Origin: Tupaia tana
Lineage: Eukaryota; Chordata; Mammalia; Scandentia; Tupaiidae
DNA length: 64,000 bases
NCBI GenBank assembly: GCA_026018925.1
Contig: JAKSZU010000025.1
Location: 28,070,696-28,134,695 of the forward strand
Reading direction: 5' to 3'
The notes under the pieces are model-generated. The model had not been told where the DNA came from. It saw only the letters and a program-made list of their open reading frames with translations, and did no database searches. The translations under genes and the position numbers were made by a program. This document shows positions 22,360-34,384 of the stretch, one piece after another (position 1 is the first letter of the stretch; every line of letters starts with the position of its first letter).

Positions 22360-22844
22360 CAACCTCTGTCTGGTTTAGCACACTCTATTTTAGGTGCATA
22401 ATTGTGTCAAAATCAACTCAACCCCCCCCCCCTTTGTCTAGCAACTGCCCTCCTCTTCATTCCTTGGAACAGGGAGGAACCGTCGGTGGTTCGAATCACA
22501 CGACTCTGAGCCCCAGGCGTGATTGGATGGACCCCGTGAAACACCAGAAAGCGCTGTTTAAACTAGCCATGCTCCCTCTCCCCAGAGTTGACAGGTAACC
22601 CCAATTTGGTTCAGATCTTGTGTGTACTTGGACCTTAGACATAAGAACTCATGAACACAATGTGAAAGAAGCATGGGTAGGTTGGGAGAATGTCTAATTA
22701 GTGCGGACAGGTTCTCCAAGAACCAGGTCTGTACGACAGCAAGGCACCAGAAAAGCCCAGAGAGCGGATTCTCAGGAGAACAACAAATCTTGCCAGACCT
22801 CTAATCCCTTCCTAAAACCACGATCAATCGTTCTCCTTTGAGTA
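22360..22844. other. No gene recognised
   Basis: Unique-looking sequence with a C10 homopolymer near 22423. Confidence 0.45.
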
Positions 22845-23225
22845 GCCAAACTAATCTCCCTGAAACTCAAATCTCTTTTTTCACTCTGCTGCTTGGGACT
22901 GTTTCCATGACTCTCTCTTACATCCAGCCAAACCCCCAGTAAGATACTAATGTCTTTGCTCTCCTTTTCCTCTTCACTTTGTCACCTCAACCCTGATGAC
23001 ACTCTTCACACACAGACATCACATCATGGTGTACGTGCCGTGCTATCTTGAGCTTCCGGCACATTGTATTTCCCGGTTCTGTGCATATGTACTTATGACA
23101 TCCATTCCAGGTTATTCTCCAAGTCTTTGTGCAAACCCCTTCTCCCAGAACCCTTCTTTAAACCCGTCTGTGCACCAGACGTAGCACACTCTCACCATGG
23201 TGATCCCACTCACTTATTTACCTCA
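22845..23225 (+). repeat. L2 LINE fragment
   Basis: 'aactcaaatctctttttt' then 'cactctgctgcttgggactg' and the following protein-coding-derived L2 3' region are in sense order, through 'cttctcccagaaccc'. Confidence 0.65.
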
Positions 23226-23454
23226 CATGAAAACAGAAGACTCTCCGAAGATGAGAGTGATGTTTTTCAGTTTTGTAAAAGTAATATCTAGCAGTAATAC
23301 TCAGCAAAAACAGATTTTAAGTTTGTTTGTTAAATTGTTTATTGATGACATAAGATCATTATTTAGTCTACTTTTTTTATTATAAGGGATTTTGTTAAAG
23401 TGATGAAACTGATCGATTACAGGGCTTTGTATGAGCCCTTTGTGCACATTTTAT

Positions 23455-23507
23455 TTACTTTTTGTTTTGATTTGTTTTTGCCATAAGACGCATGTGCTCA
23501 GTATCTA
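23455..23507 (-). repeat. SINE tail fragment
   Basis: 'tttttgccataagacgcat' and 'gtgctcagt' are the reverse 3' end of SINE-T. The rest is absent. Confidence 0.65.
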
Positions 23508-23509
23508 TT

Positions 23510-24438
23510 GCATTCACTGCTCATCCTTCTGAAATCAAGGGAAAGAAGGAGTCTTCTCATTTCTGCTGAAGAAAACAGATAATGAAATGTTATTCAAGTC
23601 CAATGCACACAACTAAACTCAAGAATAGATATTTTTAAAGTGGGATTTGTAAAGAATTTTCGTGAGATACTGCATCAATTTGGAGTCGTACATTAAAACG
23701 TAAGTGACTGCGTAAGGAGCTGGTCTCCTCTGCTCTCTGCTCCTGTGGCTCACATGGGATTTCAGCTCAGTGGAGCCTGCTCATTTGGGATGACTTAGCT
23801 TCACAGGTTACCCCTGTCGCCTCGTCTTCCTGCAGGCCAACCCAGCCTTGTCCACATACCTCGCCCACTTCCGAGGGCATGAGATTGCAAGAGTCCTGTA
23901 GCCTAGGCTCAGAACGTTCACAATGTCACATTTGTCATAGCTATGACCAAGGTGAGCCCAGAAACAAGGCATGAGGAAACTAACCCCATTCCTTGATAGA
24001 AAGATTCCGAAGTATGATGGCAATTTTTGCGGTTTTAAAAATATGTATGCAGCTTCTGTTTTCTTCTAGGGACTTCTTCTTTAGGGTCAGGGGGATGGGG
24101 TGGCCTTCAAATGCAGCAAGCAGAGCCTCACTATGACTCTGGCAGGCCCTAACCACAGTTCCCTTGTTGACCTCTTCCCACCTTGAAAAATATGTACTCT
24201 TTCCCTGTATGAAGAAAATATCAAATTAGATTCTTCAGTAAAACTGTGGTGAAATTACTGTGGGCCCTAGGCACTGTGTGTAGTATTCCTTTTGGGTAAG
24301 TCAGCGCTTACTTGGAGACAGAAAGGAGAGACTTCTGAATCATCCATATCCACGTTTTTGTTTAACCATTGGGTCGTTGGAAAAGGCATGATGCATTTTT
24401 GCATAGAAAAATAGAAAAAAAGGCATGACTTTTCTGAC
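23510..24438. other. No gene recognised
   Basis: Unique-looking sequence with a 71-codon reverse ORF at 23808-24023 without motif. Confidence 0.45.
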
Positions 24439-24966
24439 CACCCATAAGGGTTTTCCAAACCACCATAGGGTCTGGCTATTCAAACCTTTCACATAAATGG
24501 AATCATAAAACGTGTGGCCTTCTGTACTGATTCTGTCATTTAACATAACACTTGACTTGTGTTATTGCATACATCGGTATTTTATCCCTCTTTATGGCCA
24601 AAAGAGGGTCTGTCGTGTAGATACTCCGCTTTGTGTTCACTCATTCGTTAGTAGATGAACACTTGGCAGGTCTTTCTGTTTTTCCTGATATGGATAACTT
24701 CGGATCTAAATAGGCTTGAGAGGTTTTCAAGGAGCTGTGTGCTTCCACCTCTCCTGGATGTGCTCACCTGACGGTGGGACAGCTGGGACATACGGGATGC
24801 TGTATTTGACTGTGGAGGCACTGCCAGGCTGTGACCCGAAGCAGCTACACCATGTGGCGTTTCCTTGTGCTGGGTGTGTGGGTTTTAGTTTCTCCGTGTC
24901 CTCACCAACACTGGATTTTGTCTTTTTGGTACAGCCTTCTTACTGGGTAGGTGGCGATATCTCAAT

Positions 24967-24968
24967 GT

Positions 24969-25015
<47 letters not shown>

Positions 25016-25247
25016 CTTGAGAGATTTTTGCTATGGAGCACATGCACTCGCTGGAGTGAGACAGAGAGAAACAGAGACAGAAAGCGAGAAATCACCCCCC
25101 AGGGGAGATGGCCACACCACAATCCCTTCTCCATTCTCCTCTTGGGATTTTGGGCACACACACACACACACACTCAGCATGAGTTTTAAATCATCGGATC
25201 CAAAACTTGAACCAGGGTCGACTACATGGGAGTCCAGCTGCTGGCCC
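24967..25247 (-). repeat. SINE-T in L1, bordered by a (TG)n run
   Basis: The (TG)n tract (24967-25014) replaces a normal A-tail. Then come 'gagatttttgctatgg', the full body and a head ending 'gctgctggcccc'. It carries a second CA run (25157-25174) at the usual internal position. Confidence 0.92.
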
Positions 25248-25352
25248 CTCCGTGTGGTTCTGGTTTGCATGTCCTTGATGAACAAGGATGCCAAGTCCCT
25301 TTTCAGGTGCTTATTGCCACTTATATATGTGTTTTTAAGAAGTGCCTCTTCT

Positions 25353-25540
25353 GGGCCAGAATGTTTAAGGCATTGGACTCCCACTGGCCGACCACAGTTC
25401 AAGTCCCAGATCTTGGTGGCTTGCTTTCTCACTATCCCTCTCTCTCTCTCTGTCTCTCTCTGGTGAGTGCACACGTCCTATAGCAAATTAAAAAATAATA
25501 ATAGTAATAATAAATATAATTAGATAAATATTTTTTTTAA
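25353..25540 (+). repeat. Short-form SINE-T in L1
   Basis: The head runs to 'cttggtggctt' and then jumps directly to 'gctttctcactatccctc', leaving out the usual middle part. It ends in an (ATA)n-like tail. Near-duplicated 'tgcctcttc/tgcctattc' borders it, at 25343 and 25547. Confidence 0.88.
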
Positions 25541-26649
25541 AATTAATGCCTATTCATGTCCTTTGTCCTTTTATTTATCATGTGGCTTGTCTTGTAACTG
25601 TTGCATTGTGTATATTCTCTATGTGAATTCCTCATTGGCTATATAGATATACTTGCAAACCCATATGTGGGTTGTTGTTAAATTTTCTGGCTGTGTCCTT
25701 TAAAACAAGTCTTTCTTAAAAATTGTACTGAAGTCCAATTTATTGACATTTTAAAAATATATTTAAGAAACATTTTCTAATTCAAGGTTACAACGATTTA
25801 CTCCTATGCTTTCTTCAAAGATTTTTATAGCTTTAGCTCTTACATTTATGTTTTAGAGTAATTCTGAGGTTTTTCCTTTGTATTTGACGTGAGGAGGAGG
25901 CCTAATTTCATTCTTCTGCATGTATGTGTCCACTTGTCTCAGTGACATTTGTTGAAAACACAATTCGCTCCTCCACTGACTTGTTTTGGTACCCATACCA
26001 AGAATCCATGGACGATGAATGTCAGGGTTTCTCTTTGGCTCTGAAGTCAGTTCCATTGATCTCGATGTCTCTCCCACAGCAATTACACATTGTATTGATT
26101 GCTGGAGCTTCATAGAAAATTTTAAAATTGAGGAGTATTAGTCCTCCAACTTGTTTTTATTATTTTTTTTTAATCCTTCTTTGTCACTTGCGTTTCCACA
26201 TATACTTTAGAAACAGCTGGTCACTTTCTGTAAAAAAAGAAAAAAGGCAGAATTTTTATAGGAATTGCCTATCAATTGGATAGGGATTTACTCTGTGATT
26301 AGTTTTTGGAGTGTTGTCATCTTAACAATATCATTTCCATTTATTTAGGTTATTTTTAATTTTTTCAATGATGTTTTATATTTTCAATGTACAAGTCTAG
26401 CACATTTTTATAGACTGTATTCCTAAGGTATTCTTTCGGATGCTTTTGGAAATTGAAATATTTCCTTAAAATTTCCATGATTTTTTAATGTGTTCTCTAG
26501 CTGCTTTTTGGAGTCAATCATAACATCAAGGCAATTAACGAGTCTCTAATCCACATAAGAACTTTACGCACAATGTAATTTTTAGACTGTCATAAGGATA
26601 AATAAAGCATCGTTCTTGTCCTTTAGGAGCTTATAAAATAGCGTTTTTT

Positions 26650-26921
26650 GTGTTTTTTTTTTTTTTGAGAGGTTTTCACTATAGGGCGCATGCGCTTGCC
26701 AGACAGACAGAAAGAGACATAGAGACAGAAAGCGAGAAATCACCCCCCCCCAGGGGGGATGGTCACGCCGCAATCCCTTCTCCTCCATTCTCCTCTCGGG
26801 ATCTTGGGCACACACACACGCGCGCCCGGCGTGAGTTTTAAGCCACCAGGTCCGGGACACGAACCATGGTCGACTACGTGGGAGTCCAGTGACATAGCCA
26901 TTACGCTAACTGCTGGTTCCC
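26650..26921 (-). repeat. SINE-T with target-site duplication
   Basis: Full-length reverse copy. 'aatagcgttttt' stands at 26637-26648 and 26922-26933. Confidence 0.97.
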
Positions 26922-27034
26922 AATAGCGTTTTTCATTGGGGGGAAAAGCTCGCCCAGTGACGGAACACCTGCCATGTAATATGTCTGACTAGGAGGTGGA
27001 TGAGTAACATGATGATGGCGATGGAAATAGTAAT

Positions 27035-27462
27035 GCTCGTCTCAGCCTCTGCCGTCCTTCATGGTCCTACCTTCTGCTCCTAGTTTCTTTCACTGTGCAC
27101 TTCAGGAATTCCAAAGCACGTACCTCTCCCAGACCGTGCAACCTCTCTCCCACTTACAGGCTACTCTATATTAAAGACTGTGTCTGAAGCACCTCTCTGC
27201 TTCCCTCCCAAAGGTCTCTAGTTTACCTGACTCCTGTATGCCTTTCTATTCTGAACTGAGTTTAACTGTCACTTTGTTTTGGGAAGTCTTTCCTGCCATT
27301 TTGGGGGTCTTCCATCGCCTCTCCACAGTGAGTCCTAGTTATGCCTATTTGGGTATTTCTACCTGTCTCCTTGGTTGTTGGGTCCACCAGATGATAAGCT
27401 CCTTGGAGTCTTGGGTTCTATCTTTGTTGCCCAGAACGAAGGTTTGCTCATAGCAGGTGTTC
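27035..27462 (+). repeat. L2 LINE 3' region
   Basis: Long agreement with sense L2: 'ggaagtctttcctgcc', 'gataagctccttggagtc', 'ttgttgcccagaacg' and 'catagcaggtgttcaa' are in order and spacing. Confidence 0.85.
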
Positions 27463-27463
27463 A

Positions 27464-27700
27464 ACCATAGCTCCAGCCATGGTGGTACGGACATGGGGGT
27501 GCCACCGGAGGCTCCAAATTTGCATTCCCAGTAGACCTGAGCATGCCTGACAGATGAGCAGGTACATCCAGGATTCTGGCCAGCTGGAGGGCTAGGGGGC
27601 AGGTGGGCATCAGGGTGTAGGACACCCTACCAGGTGCCTCTCTCTCCCCCTCTAGAAGTAAATGAATGCACCTTAAAAAAGAGAGAGCATGAGGGAGAAA
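27464..27700 (+). repeat. Possible old SINE relative
   Basis: A tRNA-like head ('atggtggtacggacatgg'), a late CT stretch (27640-27652) and an A-rich end suggest an old SINE. The body is unrecognisable. Confidence 0.35.
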
Positions 27701-27704
27701 ATTA

Positions 27705-29940
27705 ATAACTCCAGATGACCAAATGCAATGAATAAAATCTTCTAGAAGCAGTCCATATCTTTAGGGCACTGGATTTAATCAGCATTTTCCCCTCCTGTGC
27801 TTCGATTTTTGTGTTTTCTTGTTCTGTTTCATCTCTACCACTTCCTTATCCTCCCCTCTATTTTCCACTTTAAGTTTTATACCACGTCTGTTACTAAGCA
27901 CAGTCCCTGTGTACAGCATCTTGAAAGGTTCCCTCTGACCTTTCCATGATCATGAAACTATTGAAGTCTTACACAAAACGTCTGTGAGAACTACTGTGAA
28001 GTGGGACAAAAGTCATGTGACCAGAGCACGTCCCATCTCCACAATAACATCCCAACAACTGCTGTTGAAATAATGTCATATATTTGGAAAAAAATATGTA
28101 TAGCTATGATTTTTTTATTAATTAGGTTCAGTCCATAGTTGGTATTTTAACACGATACAGAAAATATGTTTTCCAAGTGTTCTAATGTGTTCATGTGTTC
28201 ATTCCCTCCCGTCCACGTGAGGTCTGAATCACGTATGTGACCCCAAGTGTGCTGACTGTGAGAGTGGGCGTGTCACTGCGTCTCCCTGACTTCCAGTGTC
28301 CAGAGCGATGACATAAGCACTCACACCCACTTCTCAAGCTATATGGAAAAAAACGAAAATTTAAAAGACATGTTACTTGTCATTTCCGATTTGTGGTATG
28401 TTGAATATGTAGAATAAACTGGTCCTTCTCCCCACCCTCTCTATTTCCTGAACAGACAAAGCCATGGTCCATGCTGAGATGCTTGACTAAAATGGAAACC
28501 CTCTATTTAAATAAGCACATCTCTGATGGTCACTTTGGATCATTTATCAATAAAACATAAAGAAGCACAGCAAAGAAAAACAAAAATAAATCAATGTTTT
28601 ATGTTCCATTTTCCTATAAGGGTTAGTTAAATCCAAACTCACAAATTATGACACTCTCTCGGGACTGGCTCTGGTTCCCCCTCGGTGTAAGCACCTCTCT
28701 CCAGAATGTCAGTGTTGTTCATCGACACTGCTCTATTTTGCTCAAAGAGCTGAATATTTTCCAAAACCCTGCACACCATTTCCCCTATAAATTATTCTTA
28801 TTAATGTTTCTATACTGAAATGCCTATACATTGCATTTCTTTTAGTACAGGGGGCGATTTCAATATTTCAAAAAACCCCCATAAATCAAGCGTCGTGTTG
28901 TAAAAATGAAGCAGTTTGGCTGGAAAGCAAAGACATGGTTCCTGTGTGACATTTGCATCAGGAAGTCAGCCAAGCTTCGGAGTGCATTAGCCCATGGAAA
29001 CAAGAGTCCTCTTATGATAAACAAGCGCGCTGGGAGACAGGGTATTATCACAAAGAGGATTATTTATGCTAGTTCCAGAAACGAGAAAGACGGGGAAATG
29101 TAATCTCCTTCAGATCTTGGAGCTGCTGATCAAATAAAAATTTCAAAGTAAAATTTTTGAAAATTGGCTCTGAGAATGCGGATGGTCTCAGTGAGGAGAG
29201 GAGTGGGCACAGATGCCCAGGCACAGTGGAAGTCCTAACGTCAAACTCTTTTGCAGCTGAAGTTTAATTCTCACGTAATCTTTACTGTATTATAGACCTC
29301 ATCGGGGATACAATCATCTCTGGGGAGCGGGGAAGGACCAGACTCATAAGAACTTGCAGTGAAATGCATACTTGTTTGAAAACACAGATATGAAGCCCAG
29401 AGACTAAAACACATACTCTTGGATGATCGTATGTGTATTTTACCACAAAAAAAAAGAGCTGTAAGATACCCTAAATTTGATCACTCACATCATGTGTGCA
29501 GTGAGTCTGAGGACACAGCAAGTCCAGGTATGAGGTACAGGCAGAGGGTTTAAGCCAAAATCCCAATCTTCCAAAGCGTAGTGTCTTTAAAATGGCAAAA
29601 ACAATCAAACAAACAAACAAACAAAATATATATATTTTTGAACTGTTTCTAAAAGAAATCTTAGGCTGAATTTTTTTTCCTATATATTTCATTCAAGACA
29701 AGGAAAACTTCTAACATACAAAAATGTCTTACTTTATACTTAAACTGTAAACAGATCAAATAAGCTGAGCCTGTTATTCAAAATTAGAGGCAGAGAGAAG
29801 AGGGCCAACACACGACCGTTTTACATAGGCCAGGCTGGAAATTAACCATGGTCGCTGTGACCGTATTTTACAACTTGGAAAACCCTAAATCCTTGGGAAA
29901 TCCCAGGCCGATGGTAAAACGTCAGAATGGAGCCTGCCCG
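27705..29940. other. Unique-looking DNA, no gene; conserved-looking block
   Basis: No ORF over 75 codons. The block 28860-29105 has overlapping open frames on both strands (63 and 65 codons), keeps several CpGs and looks like a possible conserved noncoding element rather than an exon. There are short AT and CAAA runs at 29610-29640. Confidence 0.45.
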
Positions 29941-29944
29941 CCAT

Positions 29945-30135
29945 AGCTCCGGACCCCAGCTCTCCTGCCATTGCTCAGCTCCGTGGCTGGAAAGTCGGCC
30001 AGCTGCTCGGTGCCTCGGTTTCTGCCATGTTTACACGGGCTAACAATACCTCGCGTCCAGGTGGTTGTGAGGTTTACATAGTCTCTTGGGTTAGCATAAT
30101 ACCAGGCACACAGTAGGTACTCACTCTACGTACTT
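29945..30135 (+). repeat. MIR fossil
   Basis: 'gtgcctcggtttctgcc', 'ggtggttgtgaggtttaca' and 'ataccaggcacacagtagg' follow the sense MIR 3' half in order. Confidence 0.85.
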
Positions 30136-30139
30136 ATAC

Positions 30140-30418
30140 GGTAACGTAAAGTTACATAATAGCTATTTAAAACGATTTCTGGATTACATTTGAGTCCACG
30201 TTAAGATAATCGTATTCGAGCTACATTAAATAAGTAATAAGAACCTAGACGCACAATTAGGTGCCTAAAATACTCTCGTCCCAGTTATGTTTATTAGACG
30301 AGTTCCTAGTTACTCTGGAAGAAGGGACCCTGGACAGACGGCTGTGGTAAGATTAGGAGCAGCCACCCGGCCCCTGTGCCGGCTGGGCACTTGTCACTTG
30401 GCGGTGTGCATTGCCTGC
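30140..30418. other. No gene recognised
   Basis: Unique-looking spacer. Its right part may be the decayed 5' side of the LTR that follows. Confidence 0.4.
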
Positions 30419-30419
30419 T

Positions 30420-30625
30420 CACACTCACAGGGAGAAGGCCACGTGAGGACGCAGTAAGGAGGTGGTGACCGCACGCCAGGGCACGTCCTCCTCAGTCACC
30501 AATCCTGCCAGAACCTTGATCTTGGACTTAGAGCTCCAGAACAGGGGAAAAAATTAATTCCCACTGTTGAGGACCCCAGTCTGGTATTCGGTTATGGCAG
30601 CCAGAGCAGACTAACACAGCCTCAC
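30420..30625 (+). mobile_element. MaLR-type LTR, 3' portion
   Basis: 'gaaggccacgtgaggacgc', 'accttgatcttggactta' and 'gttatggcagccagagcag' are the ordered 3' half of a MaLR LTR. Confidence 0.75.
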
Positions 30626-30629
30626 CCAA

Positions 30630-31004
30630 AGACGGGATTAAACGGCAGGGGTGTCAGACATCCTTAAAGCCAAGGGGAATAGGCCATGCATAATGTGGGT
30701 TCTTTAAATAGATCAGATTGATCTGTGTGAAGTCCTACTCCATTTTTCCACCATCATAGTCAAACAGTTCACTTAATTGTACACACTAGAATAATGATCT
30801 ATTACTGGGCTCGTTACTCCAGTGCTAACTGTGGACTGAGGAAAGGAACATTTGCAAAGGCTACTTAGACTAGGATTCTAAATGACTTTGCTGATTTTTA
30901 GGGATGGAAGAATTAGGAGGAGAAAGAGAAATCTAAGGAGGAGATCATTGTACTGGCCATTCCTTTTCTGTTAAGCAATGAATTCCACAGAAGAAATCAA
31001 TTCT
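30630..31004. other. No gene recognised
   Basis: Unique-looking AT-rich spacer. Confidence 0.45.
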
Positions 31005-31203
31005 GTGTATTCAGCATGGACAGTATGACGTTTTGAAATGTGTCTACACTGTGGAATGGCTCAATAGTACCAAACAGCACATACGCCACCTCCAATACCT
31101 GCCATTGTTGGTGGTGAGAATACCTAAAACGTATTCTTTTAGTGATTCCCAAAATATAATACGTTGATATCATCTACCGTCACCACGTTGCAAGGCAAAG
31201 CAC
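31005..31203 (-). mobile_element. L1 3' UTR end, forward part of an inverted insertion
   Basis: Read in reverse it gives the last part of an L1 3' UTR ('attctcaccacc', 'attgagccattccac', 'acacatttcaaaacg'). It abuts the next feature head to head near 31204. Confidence 0.8.
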
Positions 31204-31205
31204 AA

Positions 31206-31372
31206 ATATCACAGAATCTCACTTTTATATGGAATCTAAAGAAGGGCTTGGGGAGGAGTTGGAAAGATGTTGGTCAAAGGATACAAAATTTCAGTTAGAT
31301 AGGACGGAGTAAGCTCAAGAAACCTGTCACATTGGGTTGTCAGAAGAGACATGATGCATTTTGACACAGGAA
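31206..31372 (+). mobile_element. L1 3' UTR, inverted upstream part
   Basis: 'cacttttatatggaatctaa', 'agatgttggtcaaagg' and 'aaaatttcagttagatagg' are the earlier part of the same type of 3' UTR, in the opposite orientation to its neighbour. Confidence 0.8.
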
Positions 31373-31374
31373 AA

Positions 31375-32588
31375 TTAGTCATGAATTTTCCAACTCAATA
31401 CAACCTGAGATTCTCTTTTAAATCATGATGTTTGATTCAAAAAATCATTCTCACTTTTAAGCTCCTGGGTTCCAGAGTGGAATATTTGCTTTTTCTTACC
31501 ACAATCTGCTACTTTTCTCCAGATATTTTCTACCTACACATATAGGTAACCTTTCTTTAAGGGAGAGTGATAGGATAAAAGAGAAATGTCAAAACCGGTG
31601 GAATATAATTGAGTTGTGTGTAATAAGAAGAAAGTAAAATAATTTAAAAATAAAAGAGCTATAAATAGAATGAGATAGCTGACTTAAAAATCAAAATGTT
31701 TGACAGAATTATTAAAGATTGTTTTCAAAGATTGAGGCCAAGGCTGCTTAGAAATTTCTCCCTATGAGTGGGAGGTATTGAGAAAGTGATGATGTACTGT
31801 TGAAAATGTCATCTTTATGCATGGATACAGTCCTTGGTATTCATGTTGTCACTTGCCCTAAAGAACTTATCTTCTCACCTAACTTTTCTTATCATTTTCC
31901 TAGAGAGAAAACTCAAAAATCATTGTGTAAGCAATTCTTCCAAACATATATTTATTTACCCAGAGCAATTTTTAAACAATTTCATAGCTCGTGGACATCT
32001 GACCTCACAATTTTGGCAAATTGTGAAGCCTTGTCTAATCTTTTCACTCCTACATTTTTTATTATCTTGCCATCCCCATATTTTCTGGGTTGAACTTGTC
32101 TGGTGTGAAAATTCGTATTACTTATTCCCAGGGTTGTTCTCTCAATCTCAAGATTCAACTAAAACTGATGGTAGAAAAAAAAAATAGAAATTTCAACTAC
32201 CCAGAACCTATAGGAGTCTCTTTGACGCTTATATAATCAAATATTTGAAGACAAATTGTGCTTTGTTTCAAGGGTTTCACTCTAGCTACTGCCTCCGATG
32301 AGCTGATGATTTGATCTTCTGTCTGTTGTGTCACCTCCCACAAGACTGCCTGCAAAGCGCAGGCGTGAGGACGCAGCTCCTGGCTCTCTGATGGGCTGCA
32401 GAGCAATATTAAGTAGCTCTTTTTTGTTCTCTTTTATGCCGGAAACCTAGTGTGGTGCTTCTAAATCTCCACTCTCTTGTATCTGTTGACTGTGGGGACT
32501 AATAATCACCTGTGAGAGCGTGCGTGAGACCCAGGTTGCCAATTATGTCCCAGTACCCATTCTTCTTTTCCCTTTTAATATTTAAGTC
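31375..32588. other. No gene recognised
   Basis: AT-rich sequence with overlapping ORFs of 97 and 117 codons (31800-32187) lacking motifs and probably due to low stop density by chance. Confidence 0.4.
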
Positions 32589-32589
32589 T

Positions 32590-32730
32590 CTGGGTTTCAG
32601 CAGCGGGCATAGCTTCCTGGTTAACACTGTATTTCCCAGCATCTTTTATAATCAGTGGAGACCCTGGGGCAGCTGTGCCAATCACACGTGGTGTGAGTGA
32701 TGTGTTCAGCTCCCACGTGGTATTCTAAAA
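32590..32730. mobile_element. Possible hAT-type (MER58-like) DNA transposon fossil
   Basis: 'ttcccagcatcttttataatc' in part, 'gtgccaatcacacgtgg' and 'gagtgatgtgttcagc' resemble the conserved middle of MER58-like elements. Ends were not identified. Confidence 0.45.
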
Positions 32731-32734
32731 AAGG

Positions 32735-32930
32735 ATCTGGGTGTTGGACTGTGGGGCAGTGGCACGGAATGCCGACTAAGCTGACCCGTGGAAAGGCTCC
32801 TGGTGGCTTCCAGGGACCACCCTGATGTCCAAGATCTGGATTGCCTAAAGCTGGGGGTAGATCATAGCATCAGGAGTTCTCTCTCTCTCTTTCTCTGAAG
32901 AAAAAAATGAATAAAATTTAAAGATAATGT
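32735..32930 (+). repeat. Old SINE relative
   Basis: A 'ggcagtggcacggaatgccg' head-like start, a CT stretch (32878-32897) and an 'aataaaattta' end stand directly before the next SINE. Confidence 0.5.
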
Positions 32931-32935
32931 TTCTG

Positions 32936-33190
32936 GGGCCAGCAGGTGGCATAGTGGTTAAAGTGCTCCACTCCCACATGGCCAACTGTGGTTTCAATCC
33001 TGGGCCCGGCAGCGTGAAAATCATGTAGAGTCCATGTGCCAGATCCCAGGAGGAGAATGAAGAAGAAGGGATTTTGGTGTGGTCATGCCCCTGGGGTATG
33101 ATTTCCTGCTTTCCCTCTCTCTGTGTCTTTCTGACTCTCTTGTATGGGTACACATACCCTATGGTGGAAAACTCTAAATAATAATAACGA
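32936..33190 (+). repeat. SINE-T, moderately diverged
   Basis: 'ggggccagcaggtggcatag', 'gtttcaatcctgggccc', 'ggaggagaatgaag' and 'accctatggtgg' are in order. Confidence 0.93.
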
Positions 33191-33194
33191 TTTC

Positions 33195-34126
33195 TCTTCA
33201 ATTTTCTTTCCTCCTTCCTGGGGGATGAGGTGTGTACATGGTGGCAGGGACCCACCTTTGTCAAACAGTCAAGGGAACACCTGGGAGACGGCAGAAAAGC
33301 AAAGAACGGCTGTCAGTACCTACCAAGTGTCAGAGTCAAGACTCAGAACTGCCCGTTTTGGTGAAATTTCACATTAAAAGAAAAGATCTTTCTCTCTTGC
33401 TAACATAGTCAAACCGAAATCCCACGTAGTCAGTGCGGCAGGGCACGGGGCACACGCTGGGTGGAGGGATGCACGCCGTGGCCCTCGTGCCCCCTCTCCT
33501 GGAGGCAGCAGCTCTGCCTCGGAAAAGCACCTCAGGTGCACAAGCTGTCTGACCGGGGAGTGAACGTCCAGTCTCTGCTCTTTCACTGTGGTTAGGCTGG
33601 CCTTAGCTGTTGGCTGGAAGATGGCTTCCCTCTGAAATCTCCCTTGATTTCCTGAGGCGTTTAGACACAAGTAATGCCATAGTTCCGCATAGTGGATTAT
33701 AGCTCCGACCTCATCCTGCCAGGAACCTGAATTTCTCTCCCGCTAAAGGCACAAACAACTTGATTTCTCTAGCCCTTATTTCAGGTCCTAATTTGTCTCT
33801 AGCAGACCTCAATAAATATCTGTATGTAAATAACTGTACCTGTGATCCGTTCAGTCCTCGTGATGCACCAGCCACAGCGCAAATGATCTCATTTCATCCG
33901 GCAGTAGCAGCTGTTGTTGGCATCGAAGCGCAATGGGAAGCTGGAGTCTGAATAATAAGCTGGAGTCCCCAAGACTGCAGAGCCAGTAGGAACCAAAGCG
34001 TCAGGACTCAGGTCTGTATGGTGTCACCTCATGGACCCTAAATACCATTGAACACATTGACTGAGAAGAGGAGCTGACTAGAGCTCGTTAATGCATAGTA
34101 CATGCTGGGTTTTTATTATTTTTCTT
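33195..34126. other. No gene recognised
   Basis: Unique-looking, with a 98-codon reverse ORF (33374-33670) lacking motifs. The segment 33860-34030 may be a much-decayed MIR. Confidence 0.4.
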
Positions 34127-34127
34127 T

Positions 34128-34380
34128 CTTCCTTTTTTTAGTTTTTGCTATAGGGTGCATGTACTCACTGGAGAGAGAGAAAGAAAGTGAAAAAATCATC
34201 CCTCTCCCCCCGGGCATGATTTCACCACAATACTTTCTCCTCCATTCTCCCCTTGGCATTTTGGGCAAACACACACACACACCTGTCATATTTTCTAAGC
34301 TGCCGGGTCTGAGACTTGAACTGCACATTCAACCATGTGGAATCTAGCCATCTGAACCACCATGCCACCTACTGGTCCAC
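34128..34380 (-). repeat. SINE-T, reverse
   Basis: 'tttttgctatagggtgcatg', a CA run (34270-34283) at the internal position and 'gccacctactggtcc' at the head. Confidence 0.93.
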
Positions 34381-34384
34381 TGTG

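Larger units (their letters stand above)
24440..26560 (-). mobile_element. L1 3' half, decayed and split by two SINEs
   Basis: Antisense L1 can be followed from 'gatggaatcat'-like sequence near 24490, through 'cctcaccaacactgg' (24899) and 'gatttactcctatgc' (25795), to 'ggtattctttcggatg' (26427). This spans the 3' UTR and the C-terminal part of ORF2. Frameshifts and stops are frequent, so it is inactive. Two SINEs interrupt it (24967-25247 and 25353-25540), and L1 sequence resumes after each at the expected point. Confidence 0.9.

Noticed and set aside
24440-26560. Active L1
   Set aside because: Truncated, antisense, with many stops and two SINEs inside.
31800-32187. 117-codon ORF as a gene
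   Set aside because: No signal, domain or start context; AT-rich sequence with a second overlapping frame open as well.
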